A DNA stretch of 26,894 nucleotides from a bacterium (GTDB taxonomy: Bacteria; RBG-13-66-14), in the NCBI GenBank assembly GCA_026398675.1, contig JAPLSK010000158.1, forward strand, positions 1-26,894, given 5' to 3'. The position numbers and the translations under genes were made by a program. Positions within the stretch are counted from its first letter, which is position 1. Each line of letters starts with the position of its first letter. Below, in pieces: positions 7,761 to 13,488 of this stretch. The notes under the pieces are model-generated. The model was not told where the DNA came from and made no database searches. It saw only the letters and a list, made by a program, of their open reading frames with translations.

Positions 7761-8615
7761 GTGGAGGTCATCCTCGCCCAGGCCGCCGGATTCTGCTACG
7801 GGGTGAAGCGCGCCTGCCAGGTGGCCTTCGAGGCCGCGCAGACCCACACCGGGGGCGTGTCCAGCCTGGGTCCGATAATCCACAACCCGCAGATGGTGTC
7901 CCGGCTGGCCGAGGCAGGGCTCAGGGTCATCGAGGACCTCGACGCCGCCCGCGTCGGGGCGGTGCTCATCCGCAGCCACGGCGTCCCGCCGGAGGTTCTG
8001 GAGAAACTGCGGGACCGGGGGTTCGAGGTCGTGGACGCCACCTGCCCCCTGGTCCAACGGGCGCAGAAGCTGGCCAAAGGACTCGCCGCCGAGGGATACC
8101 GGGTGGTCGTCGTCGGCGAGCCGGAACACCCCGAGGTCCGGGCGCTGGTCGCCTGGGCCGACTCGGGCCTGCGCGAGGGCGCCGAGGGGGCCGTGGTGGT
8201 CCAATCCGCCGCCGACGTGGCCCGACTGAAGCGCGCCCAGCGCATCGGCGCCGTGGCCCAGACGACGCAGATCGAGGAGGAGTACGTCCGGCTCGTGGGC
8301 GAGCTGCTGAAGAGAACCGACGAGCTGAAGGCCCACAACACCATCTGCGACGCCACCGCTCAACGCCAGGCCGCCATGCTCGCGCTCTTAGATAAGGTGG
8401 ACGGCATGGTCGTCATCGGCGGGCGCAACTCGGCCAACACCACCCGTCTCTTCGAGCGCTGCCGCGAAAAGGGAGGCAAGGCGTGGCACATCGAGACGGC
8501 GGAAGAGCTCGACCCCGCGTGGTTCGCCGGGATGTCGCGGGTCGGGGTCACCGCCGGCGCCAGCACCCCGGATTGGATAATCGAGGAGGTCGTCGAGCGC
8601 CTGCGGAGTTTCTAA
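7761..8615 (+). CDS. ispH: 4-hydroxy-3-methylbut-2-enyl diphosphate reductase
   Basis: The last enzyme of the MEP isoprenoid pathway (also called LytB), a [4Fe-4S] protein that reduces HMBPP to IPP and DMAPP. 284 residues, a normal length. The three cluster cysteines are Cys12 (AAGFCYGVKRA), Cys95 (VDATCPLV) and Cys196 (NTICDATAQRQ); the catalytic glutamate is in GEPEHPEV (Glu125); GGRNSANTTRL and GVTAGASTPDWII complete the family signatures. GTG start at 7761, preceded by AAAGGA at good distance. It is the last gene of a unit beginning with a cysteine hydrolase and an FNR-like flavoprotein, which could recycle the electron carrier IspH uses. Confidence 0.97.
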   Translation: MEVILAQAAGFCYGVKRACQVAFEAAQTHTGGVSSLGPIIHNPQMVSRLAEAGLRVIEDLDAARVGAVLIRSHGVPPEVLEKLRDRGFEVVDATCPLVQRAQKLAKGLAAEGYRVVVVGEPEHPEVRALVAWADSGLREGAEGAVVVQSAADVARLKRAQRIGAVAQTTQIEEEYVRLVGELLKRTDELKAHNTICDATAQRQAAMLALLDKVDGMVVIGGRNSANTTRLFERCREKGGKAWHIETAEELDPAWFAGMSRVGVTAGASTPDWIIEEVVERLRSF

Positions 8616-8638
8616 TCCGTGAGAGCGATATGAAACGG

Positions 8639-8658
8639 GCGGGGTACTCAAGCCCCGC
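8639..8658. repeat. Intergenic hairpin, GCGGGG type
   Basis: GCGGGG (8639-8644) and CCCCGC (8653-8658) form a 6-bp stem with an 8-nt loop just downstream of ispH. A T4 run follows only at 8665, so it is a poor terminator; it resembles the other G/C-armed intergenic palindromes in the window. Confidence 0.6.
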
Positions 8659-8670
8659 TCGACGTTTTCC

Positions 8671-8704
8671 CCCTCTCCCTGTGGGAGAGGGTCGGGGTGA
8701 GGGC
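8671..8704. repeat. CCCTCTCCC dispersed palindromic repeat
   Basis: CCCTCTCCC-TGT-GGGAGAGGG (8671-8691) is a perfect 9-bp stem with a 3-nt loop, followed by TCGGGGTGAGGG. From general knowledge this string is one of the most widespread dispersed intergenic repeats in bacterial and metagenomic assemblies (REP-like). Here it lies between ispH and the terminator of the opposing gene. Confidence 0.7.
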
Positions 8705-8710
8705 TGCCTT

Positions 8711-8741
8711 AAAAAAAGCGGCGGGGTTAGGAAACCCCGCC
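8711..8741 (-). terminator. Intrinsic terminator of the secreted-protein gene
   Basis: On the minus strand: GGCGGGGTT, TCCT loop, AACCCCGCC, GC, then seven T. The 9-bp stem lies 17 bp after the stop codon at 8758. The minus-strand sequence just before the stem reads GTAGGGCGGGG, the head shared with the hairpin family at 15998, 16083 and 26437, so this terminator is also a family member. Confidence 0.85.
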
Positions 8742-8757
8742 CTACGGCAACTTAGAT

Positions 8758-10344
8758 CTACCGCGCAATCACCACCCGCCGGGTTAGGGCGCCGGTATCG
8801 GTGGAAAGGCGGACGAGGTACACGCCGGCTGGCAGCACCGAGGTGTCGTAGGCTATTTCGTGGCGGCCTGGGGCGGTGGGGATGCTCACGTAGGACGCTA
8901 CGAGCCGGCCTGAGAGGTCGTAGAGCGAGAGCTCTACGTTTTTGGTGCCCTCCGGGAGGTAGTAGCTGAGGGTCACCCGGTCCGTCGCCGGGCAGGGGTA
9001 CGGGGTGTAGAGGGTGAACCACGTGGAGCCGACCAGCTCTCCCTCCTCCCGCCAGGAGAGGAGGATGCCGTCACTCGCTGAATCAGCGCTTAGAACAGGA
9101 TCATCGGCGGCCCAATCCTCCGTTTGATATACATAAAGTACATCTATATCATCCGATGTTTCAGGATATTCTCCAACCACGCGATAATGTCCGGAATCTC
9201 CCACACAACCAAATGGTCCCTGTAGCGTGTGCCCAATCATTACGTCGGTTAATAGAACCGGATCCCTTAACAGATCACCCTCTTCGTTGAATTCTAAGAC
9301 ACCTATTCCATTCACATAATTGGCAAAAAGAATAATGCGACCGTTGTTCGATACAAAGAAGTTCTTCTGTCCGAAACCGACATCTTCGTCTGAATACACG
9401 ATGCGGCGGTCACGTACCGTATCCCCATCCTTATCAAGGATAATGTATGCCACATAAGCTACGTAGTCTTCATCATGGACCCAAGCAATGTGAACGTGGT
9501 CTTGAGAATCCACGCAAATTGCAGGCATATAATCGGATGGCTCGTAAGCTTGTACCCCATTCTTCCCAGGATAACCAAGGTCTTTCATAGGTGTGAGAGG
9601 AGTACCGTCATCACCATCAATCTTTCTGTAAACTACGGAATAGTCCTCCATACCGTTGAGACGGCTCCTATCAAAGGTGTAGACGACGTGCACATTCCCG
9701 TCCGAATCAACGGCAATCCCTTCACCCCAGGTGGCAATGAGTTCGTATCCCGAGTCCTCCGCGATGCGGTGGTTGTAGCCTAACAACGTTCCATCTGGAG
9801 CAATCTTGGCGTGTTGCGGTGACTCCCACCATTTTAAACCATCCCACTCGCTAATGCAGTACAAGAGATGGATATTGTTTCCATTGTCAGGGACGGCGTA
9901 CATGTAAAGGTTTTCCGGCTCTGCCGGCATAGTGATGAGGAGCTTCGGATTAACCAAACAGGATCCGTTAGCAGTGTCAATCTGTGCGTACCAAATATCG
10001 GATAAACCTGTTGTGTTTCTTCTCCAGAAAATGTGGGCATGGCCTTGAGAATCTATCGCTACGGTAGGCGATCTATCATCAATGCCATCTTCGAAGATGC
10101 GTGTGGGTGGAATGGTTAGAGTTCCATCTTCTGCAACTTGAGCGTAACTCACATCATAGTAGACAGTGGGCCAACCGCTGAACCAGACAACAAACATCTC
10201 GTCGCTTGGAGTGTATTTAGCAACTGGATCAAGTTCGCCGTGGGGACTGTCAATGATGTAAATAGGGTCTGACCAAGGGAAGTCATCAATGTACTGTCCC
10301 AGAGCTGCAGTTACGAGAATGAGAGCGATGAGCGAAGGTTTCAT
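8758..10344 (-). CDS. Secreted beta-propeller-like protein with type IX-like C-terminal sorting domain
   Basis: About 528 residues. N-terminus MKPSLIALILVTAALGQ is a signal peptide. The body has recurring sialidase/BNR-like repeats: DSQGHAHIFWRR, DSDGNVHVVYTF, DSQDHVHIAWVHD. The last about 80 residues (YPCPATDRVTLSYYLPE, LSLYDLSGRLV, LPAGVYLVRL, RRVVIAR) match the shape of the type IX secretion C-terminal target domain. Composition is striking: the body from roughly 9080 to 10340 is AT-rich, some lines near 35-45% GC, whereas the tail (8758-9060) is as GC-rich as the neighbours. I chose the ATG at 10344; TTG at 10350 is possible. No strong ribosome-binding site is visible. Ligand unknown; secretion through a type IX system is inferred from the tail only. 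Confidence 0.85.
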   Translation of the reverse strand: MKPSLIALILVTAALGQYIDDFPWSDPIYIIDSPHGELDPVAKYTPSDEMFVVWFSGWPTVYYDVSYAQVAEDGTLTIPPTRIFEDGIDDRSPTVAIDSQGHAHIFWRRNTTGLSDIWYAQIDTANGSCLVNPKLLITMPAEPENLYMYAVPDNGNNIHLLYCISEWDGLKWWESPQHAKIAPDGTLLGYNHRIAEDSGYELIATWGEGIAVDSDGNVHVVYTFDRSRLNGMEDYSVVYRKIDGDDGTPLTPMKDLGYPGKNGVQAYEPSDYMPAICVDSQDHVHIAWVHDEDYVAYVAYIILDKDGDTVRDRRIVYSDEDVGFGQKNFFVSNNGRIILFANYVNGIGVLEFNEEGDLLRDPVLLTDVMIGHTLQGPFGCVGDSGHYRVVGEYPETSDDIDVLYVYQTEDWAADDPVLSADSASDGILLSWREEGELVGSTWFTLYTPYPCPATDRVTLSYYLPEGTKNVELSLYDLSGRLVASYVSIPTAPGRHEIAYDTSVLPAGVYLVRLSTDTGALTRRVVIAR

Positions 10345-10456
10345 GTCCAACCGATTCGAAAGGGAGGAACCAACCTCCCCCTAAATGTAGCCCAATTTTG
10401 GGGGGCGTGCAAGGACGGAGCCGATTTCGTGTAAAATACCCAAAAACGGGAGGGTG

Positions 10457-11746
10457 ATGGCATCGAAAATCCGCAAGGGCGAGGTTCTTTCCTGGGGCGT
10501 GTACGACCTCGCCAACACGATTTTCAGTATGTCCATCATCACCTTCTTCCTGCCCCAGTGGCTGATCAACGACCAGGGCCTGCCCGACCTCGCCTTTCAG
10601 ATTCCCTTCTCGCTTTCCATGCTCCTGGTGGGCCTGACCACGCCGTACTTGGGCGCGGTGGCCGACGAGCGGGGGGACCACATGCGTCCCCTGCGCTGGC
10701 TGACGATTCTTTCCGTCTCCGCCACGGCGCTGATGGGGGTGGCGGTGAATCTGGGACTGGCGCTCTGGGCGCGGGTGGGGCTGGTGATGCTTCTATTGAT
10801 CCCGGCCAACTACGGCTTCCAGGCGGCCCAGGTCTTTTACAACAGCCTCCTGCCGTCCCTGGCGCCCCGGGAGCTCCAGGGAAAAATCTCCGGCTTCGGG
10901 GTGGCGCTGGGCTATCTGGGCTCCATCGTCGCGTTTCTCGCCATCTTCCCGCTGACGCAGAGCGAGGTCATCCCCGGATTCACCGGCCGCACCGCCGCCT
11001 TCATCCCCACCGCAGTACTGTTCGGGATTCTGGCGATTCCATGCCTTTTGTGGGTCAAGGACCGGAGCAAGCCCAAGCCGCAACCGAGGGAAGGCATCTG
11101 GAAGCGCTACGTCCAGGTCTTCAAAGACACGGCGGCTTACCCCGGCCTCCGGCGGTACCTGCTGGCGGCGTTTCTTTTTCTCGAAGCGGTCCACACGGTC
11201 ATCAGCATGATGATGGTTTACATCCAGATGGTGCTGGGCCTGCCCGACGAGGAGAAAAAGCCGATTCTGGTGGCGGGGATTCTGGCGGCCATCGCGGGAG
11301 GGCTCGTGTGGGGGTGGCTGACCGACCGGATCGGACCCCGGCGGGTGATAATCCTCACGCTGGTGGGCTGGATAGCGGCGATTGGGGTCGGAGCCCTGGC
11401 GGCGGATATGACCCTTTTCTACGGGGTGGGGGCGCTGACCGGGTTCTTGATGGCGGGCGTGTGGACGGCGATTCGGCCGATGCTTTTGCGGCTCGTGCCC
11501 GAGGAAAAGGCGGGGGAGTTCTTCGGCCTCTTGGCGTTGGCGGGCAAGGCGGCGGCCGTGGTCGGGCCGCTCATCTGGGGCGGGATAACCCTTCTGGGGC
11601 GGGGAATCGCGCCCGTGAATTACCGGCTGGCCCTGGCGACCATGGGGCTCCTCGTGACAGCGGGGCTGGTCGTCTTTCTCGGCGTGGAAAGAGCCCGAAA
11701 AAAGGGTGACCTTCCGGTCACCCCCGCGGCGGATTCGGCAGAGTAA
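10457..11746 (+). CDS. MFS transporter, UMF1/Atg22-like
   Basis: About 429 residues with roughly 12 hydrophobic segments. The N-terminal SWGVYDLANTIFSMSIITFF and the motif-A-like loops GAVADERGDHMRPLRW and GWLTDRIGPRRVII fit the UMF1 (Atg22-like) branch of the major facilitator superfamily, common in uncultured bacteria and annotated as a putative amino acid or solute exporter; the substrate is unknown. ATG at 10457 is preceded by GGGAGG, with GTG at 10454 as alternative. A TAAAAT hexamer at 10432-10437 might be its -10 but no -35 matches. The stop codon abuts, without gap, the stop of the opposing zinc-ribbon gene, whose terminator lies inside this gene's 3' end. Confidence 0.87.
   Translation: MASKIRKGEVLSWGVYDLANTIFSMSIITFFLPQWLINDQGLPDLAFQIPFSLSMLLVGLTTPYLGAVADERGDHMRPLRWLTILSVSATALMGVAVNLGLALWARVGLVMLLLIPANYGFQAAQVFYNSLLPSLAPRELQGKISGFGVALGYLGSIVAFLAIFPLTQSEVIPGFTGRTAAFIPTAVLFGILAIPCLLWVKDRSKPKPQPREGIWKRYVQVFKDTAAYPGLRRYLLAAFLFLEAVHTVISMMMVYIQMVLGLPDEEKKPILVAGILAAIAGGLVWGWLTDRIGPRRVIILTLVGWIAAIGVGALAADMTLFYGVGALTGFLMAGVWTAIRPMLLRLVPEEKAGEFFGLLALAGKAAAVVGPLIWGGITLLGRGIAPVNYRLALATMGLLVTAGLVVFLGVERARKKGDLPVTPAADSAE
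11698..11723 (-). terminator. Intrinsic terminator of the zinc-ribbon gene, inside the transporter's coding end
   Basis: On the minus strand: GGGTGACC, GGAA tetraloop, GGTCACCC, then TTTTTT. The stem is 8 bp and perfect, and it starts 24 bp after the zinc-ribbon stop codon at 11747. On the plus strand the same bases encode residues near the C-terminus of the transporter. Confidence 0.9.
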
Positions 11747-12010
11747 TTAATGCAGGTCGTGCTTCGCCCCGCAGAAAGGGCACTCGACGGTGGTCCAGGC
11801 GGAGTCTATCACGAACTCGCCCATGCAGGCGTCGCACATGTACCACTGGAGGTGGTGTCCGCAGTTGGGGCAGGTAATCTCCACGTCGTCCGCCGAGGCG
11901 GGGATGTTCGCGCCGCAGTTGGGGCACTCCCAGATTTCCTCGGCGGCGTTGAGCACGTCGGCGGCGAAGGCCATGGCGAGGAGCAGGGCCAGGAGGATGA
12001 GGCGTTTCAT
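11747..12010 (-). CDS. Small secreted or membrane-anchored zinc-ribbon protein
   Basis: 87 residues. MKRLILLALLLAMAFAADVLNA is a signal peptide or anchor. The remainder holds four CxxC pairs (ECPNCG, TCPNCGHH, MCDACM, ECPFCG), enough for two zinc ribbons or rubredoxin-like knuckles, ending in AKHDLH. ATG at 12010 is preceded by AAAGGAG at 6 nt. It has its own promoter (12040-12068) and its own terminator (11698-11723), so it is a complete monocistronic unit. Exported zinc ribbons of this size are uncommon; a role in metal binding or envelope redox is only a guess. Confidence 0.85.
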   Translation of the reverse strand: MKRLILLALLLAMAFAADVLNAAEEIWECPNCGANIPASADDVEITCPNCGHHLQWYMCDACMGEFVIDSAWTTVECPFCGAKHDLH

Positions 12011-12039
12011 GGGCGCTCCTTTGGCGAACGTATTACGGC

Positions 12040-12068
12040 AGTATAGCAGGCTTCGAGCCCGATTCCAA
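12040..12068 (-). promoter_or_regulatory. Promoter of the zinc-ribbon gene
   Basis: Minus strand: TTGGAA (12068-12063), 17-bp spacer ending in TGC, TATACT (12045-12040). This combines a fair -35 (4 of 6) with an extended -10. Predicted start near 12033, leader of about 23 nt. Confidence 0.7.
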
Positions 12069-12156
12069 GCCGGGGTGTAAACTGAAATAACGGTACAATG
12101 CGACCCACGCATGGTAAAATACTTTGAAATAGTCTCAGGCATTTCAATAATCAATT

Positions 12157-12183
12157 AAAAAAGGGCGGCAACAACCGCCCTTT
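12157..12183 (-). terminator. Intrinsic terminator after the two small membrane protein genes
   Basis: Minus strand: GGGCGG, TTGTTG loop, CCGCCC, then TTTTTT; A-T pairs extend the stem to about 9 bp. It starts 19-22 bp after the stop at 12202. The plus-strand copy is followed by TTTCTT, so weak bidirectional action is possible. The adjoining 12085-12156 stretch is AT-rich with a 7-bp TTGAAAT/ATTTCAA inverted repeat and no gene. Confidence 0.85.
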
Positions 12184-12201
12184 CTTCGGGTAATACGGGG
12201 A

Positions 12202-12452
12202 TTACTCCTTTTTCAGGAAGATAAGCACCATCGCGGTGAGAAACGAGGCCAGGACGAGCACCAGGAGAACCGGTACAATCTCGTACACGGTCTTGGTGAC
12301 TTGCTCCAGCTCAGCCGCCGCCTCGGGCGTGAGAATCCGTTCAGGAAAAGAGGGACTTTCCCGCGGTGGCGGATCCACGCGGCGATTCCCACCGCCGCGG
12401 CCGCCGCGGAAATCGCCACCAGCACCCAATTAAACGATCCGCCGGAAACCAT
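12202..12452 (-). pseudogene. Small two-helix membrane protein, broken by a one-base frameshift
   Basis: The first frame from ATG at 12452 reads MVSGGSFNWVLVAISAAAAA and on to WIRHRGKVPLF, a membrane helix with a basic end. The second frame reads RILTPEAAAELEQVTKTVYE followed by a helix (IVPVLLVLVLASFLTAMVLIF) and LKKE at the C-terminus. One base inserted in the A-run at 12346-12349 or the GGG at 12352-12354 joins them into about 83 residues. The gene lies 10 bp after another small membrane protein gene on the same strand and ends before a strong terminator. Family unknown; the break may be a sequence error. Confidence 0.65.
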
Positions 12453-12462
12453 CGAGCCCGCG

Positions 12463-12723
12463 CTAGTCTTTCTTCATCGTCAGAATAAAGCCGACGATGT
12501 ACAACAGCGGCGCGCCGATCATGGTGATGTAGGTGAGAACCTCGACGTTGACTTTGAAGATGGGCAGGATAGTCCAAACCGCCAAGAGCAGCGTAGCGAT
12601 GCCCAGAAGGGCCACGTTGAGCTTGCCCGTCGAGAACCAGGCGATGAGACCGAGGACGCCGGCTCCGCCGATCAGGATAACGATCACCCACTGCAGAACG
12701 GCGACCAGGTCGATGGTTATCAT
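12463..12723 (-). CDS. Small three-helix membrane protein
   Basis: 86 residues from ATG at 12723, which follows a GGGAGGGG ribosome-binding site. Three hydrophobic stretches are visible (VAVLQWVIVILIGGAGVLGL, VALLGIATLLLAVWTILPIF, YITMIGAPLLYIVGFIL), ending TMKKD. I do not recognise the family. It is the first gene of a two-gene unit with the frameshifted membrane protein and is transcribed from the palindromic divergent promoter at 12783-12811. Confidence 0.72.
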   Translation of the reverse strand: MITIDLVAVLQWVIVILIGGAGVLGLIAWFSTGKLNVALLGIATLLLAVWTILPIFKVNVEVLTYITMIGAPLLYIVGFILTMKKD

Positions 12724-12782
12724 ATACCCCTCCCCTTCACTTTTTGGTGGAGCAATTAGCTCTGTGAACATCGAACCACAGC

Positions 12783-12811
12783 AGTATAGCAAATTGCTAT
12801 AATGGGGGCAA
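12783..12811 (-). promoter_or_regulatory. Promoter for the small membrane protein pair (minus arm of a divergent pair)
   Basis: Minus strand: TTGCCC (12811-12806), 17-bp spacer ending in TGC, TATACT (12788-12783). Its -10 region is the mirror image of the plus-strand -10 at 12798: TATAGCAA-A-TTGCTATA is a perfect inverted repeat. Confidence 0.65.
12795..12803 (+). promoter_or_regulatory. Extended -10 promoter for the 83-residue membrane protein
   Basis: TGC-TATAAT, a perfect extended -10, predicted start near 12810, 27 nt upstream of the GTG at 12837. No -35 is apparent. It interleaves with the opposing promoter at 12783-12811, so the two may compete for polymerase. Confidence 0.65.
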
Positions 12812-12836
12812 GCACGCATCAGCCGCCGGAGGACCC

Positions 12837-13088
12837 GTGCTCATCCAGTACCTGCCGAAAATCCTCACCTTCCTCATCGCCGTGGCCGCGGCGCTGGCCT
12901 GGTCCAAAAGAAGGGGGCTGCCGTTCCTGGTCCTGGCCGCCGGCTGCGCGGCCTGGTTCCTCTCGGAGCTCCTGCCCCTCTTCGACTTCACCAGCCCCAC
13001 CCTTTACAGCGTGTCGGTCTACATGGGGTGGGCCGGCCTGTTGGCCATCCTGGCCGCGCTACTGTTGATGTCCCGCAACGATAGGTGA
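12837..13088 (+). CDS. Small three-helix membrane protein
   Basis: 83 residues from GTG at 12837, with GGAGGA five bases upstream. Hydrophobic segments: YLPKILTFLIAVAAALAW, FLVLAAGCAAWFLSELL, and SVYMGWAGLLAILAALLLM; the end is SRNDR. Family not recognised. Its 3' end overlaps the 3' end of the opposing GGCT-like gene by 30 bp. Confidence 0.7.
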   Translation: MLIQYLPKILTFLIAVAAALAWSKRRGLPFLVLAAGCAAWFLSELLPLFDFTSPTLYSVSVYMGWAGLLAILAALLLMSRNDR

Positions 13089-13481
13089 GTCGGGAAAATC
13101 GGCCGCGCGCCAGTCGCCGCCGGTTACCGGCAAGGCGCCGGGCGGGACCGGACGATCCGAGGAGAAGTGGTAGACCCAGACCGTCGCCTGCTCACCACCG
13201 CGGACGACCTCGACCACGGAGCGGGTGAAGAGGCCGGGGCGGCCCTCGAGCCGGTCCATCTCCCCCAGGGCCGCGCGCGGATCGGCGAAGCGCAACAGCT
13301 CGCCGTGAACCGGCCCCGGCCCGTCCAGGTAGAAGACGGGGTACCCCACCGGCGCGGGCAGATGGAACAGGCGCCCTTTAAATAATACGGCCGCCCCGCG
13401 GAAGACCGGCGCGACCGAAGCGGCGTTGCGCTCGCCGCTTTTCAACGTACCGTACACGAATACGTCGTCGGGATCGGTCAT
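13059..13481 (-). CDS. Gamma-glutamylcyclotransferase-like (GGCT/AIG2 fold) protein
   Basis: 140 residues. The signature VFVYGTLKSGERN at the N-terminus (residues 7-19) and EMDRLEGRPGLFTR, with the presumed catalytic glutamate, are typical of the GGCT-like fold. The family cleaves gamma-glutamyl amines or amides releasing 5-oxoproline, but many bacterial members have unknown substrates. It starts 7 bp after the stop of the DUF2207-like gene, with a GGAGGCGGA element inside that gene's end, so the two are cotranscribed. The tail overlaps the opposing membrane protein gene. Confidence 0.85.
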   Translation of the reverse strand: MTDPDDVFVYGTLKSGERNAASVAPVFRGAAVLFKGRLFHLPAPVGYPVFYLDGPGPVHGELLRFADPRAALGEMDRLEGRPGLFTRSVVEVVRGGEQATVWVYHFSSDRPVPPGALPVTGGDWRAADFPDSPIVAGHQQ

Positions 13482-13488
13482 CCGTCCG

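Noticed and set aside
9475..9783. A 102-codon plus-strand frame inside the AT-rich body of the secreted-protein gene
   Set aside because: It is antisense to a long coherent frame with repeated motifs and has no ribosome-binding site.
10409..10437. Promoter for the MFS transporter (TAAAAT at 10432)
   Set aside because: No -35 or TGN extension supports it, so it is mentioned in the gene entry only.
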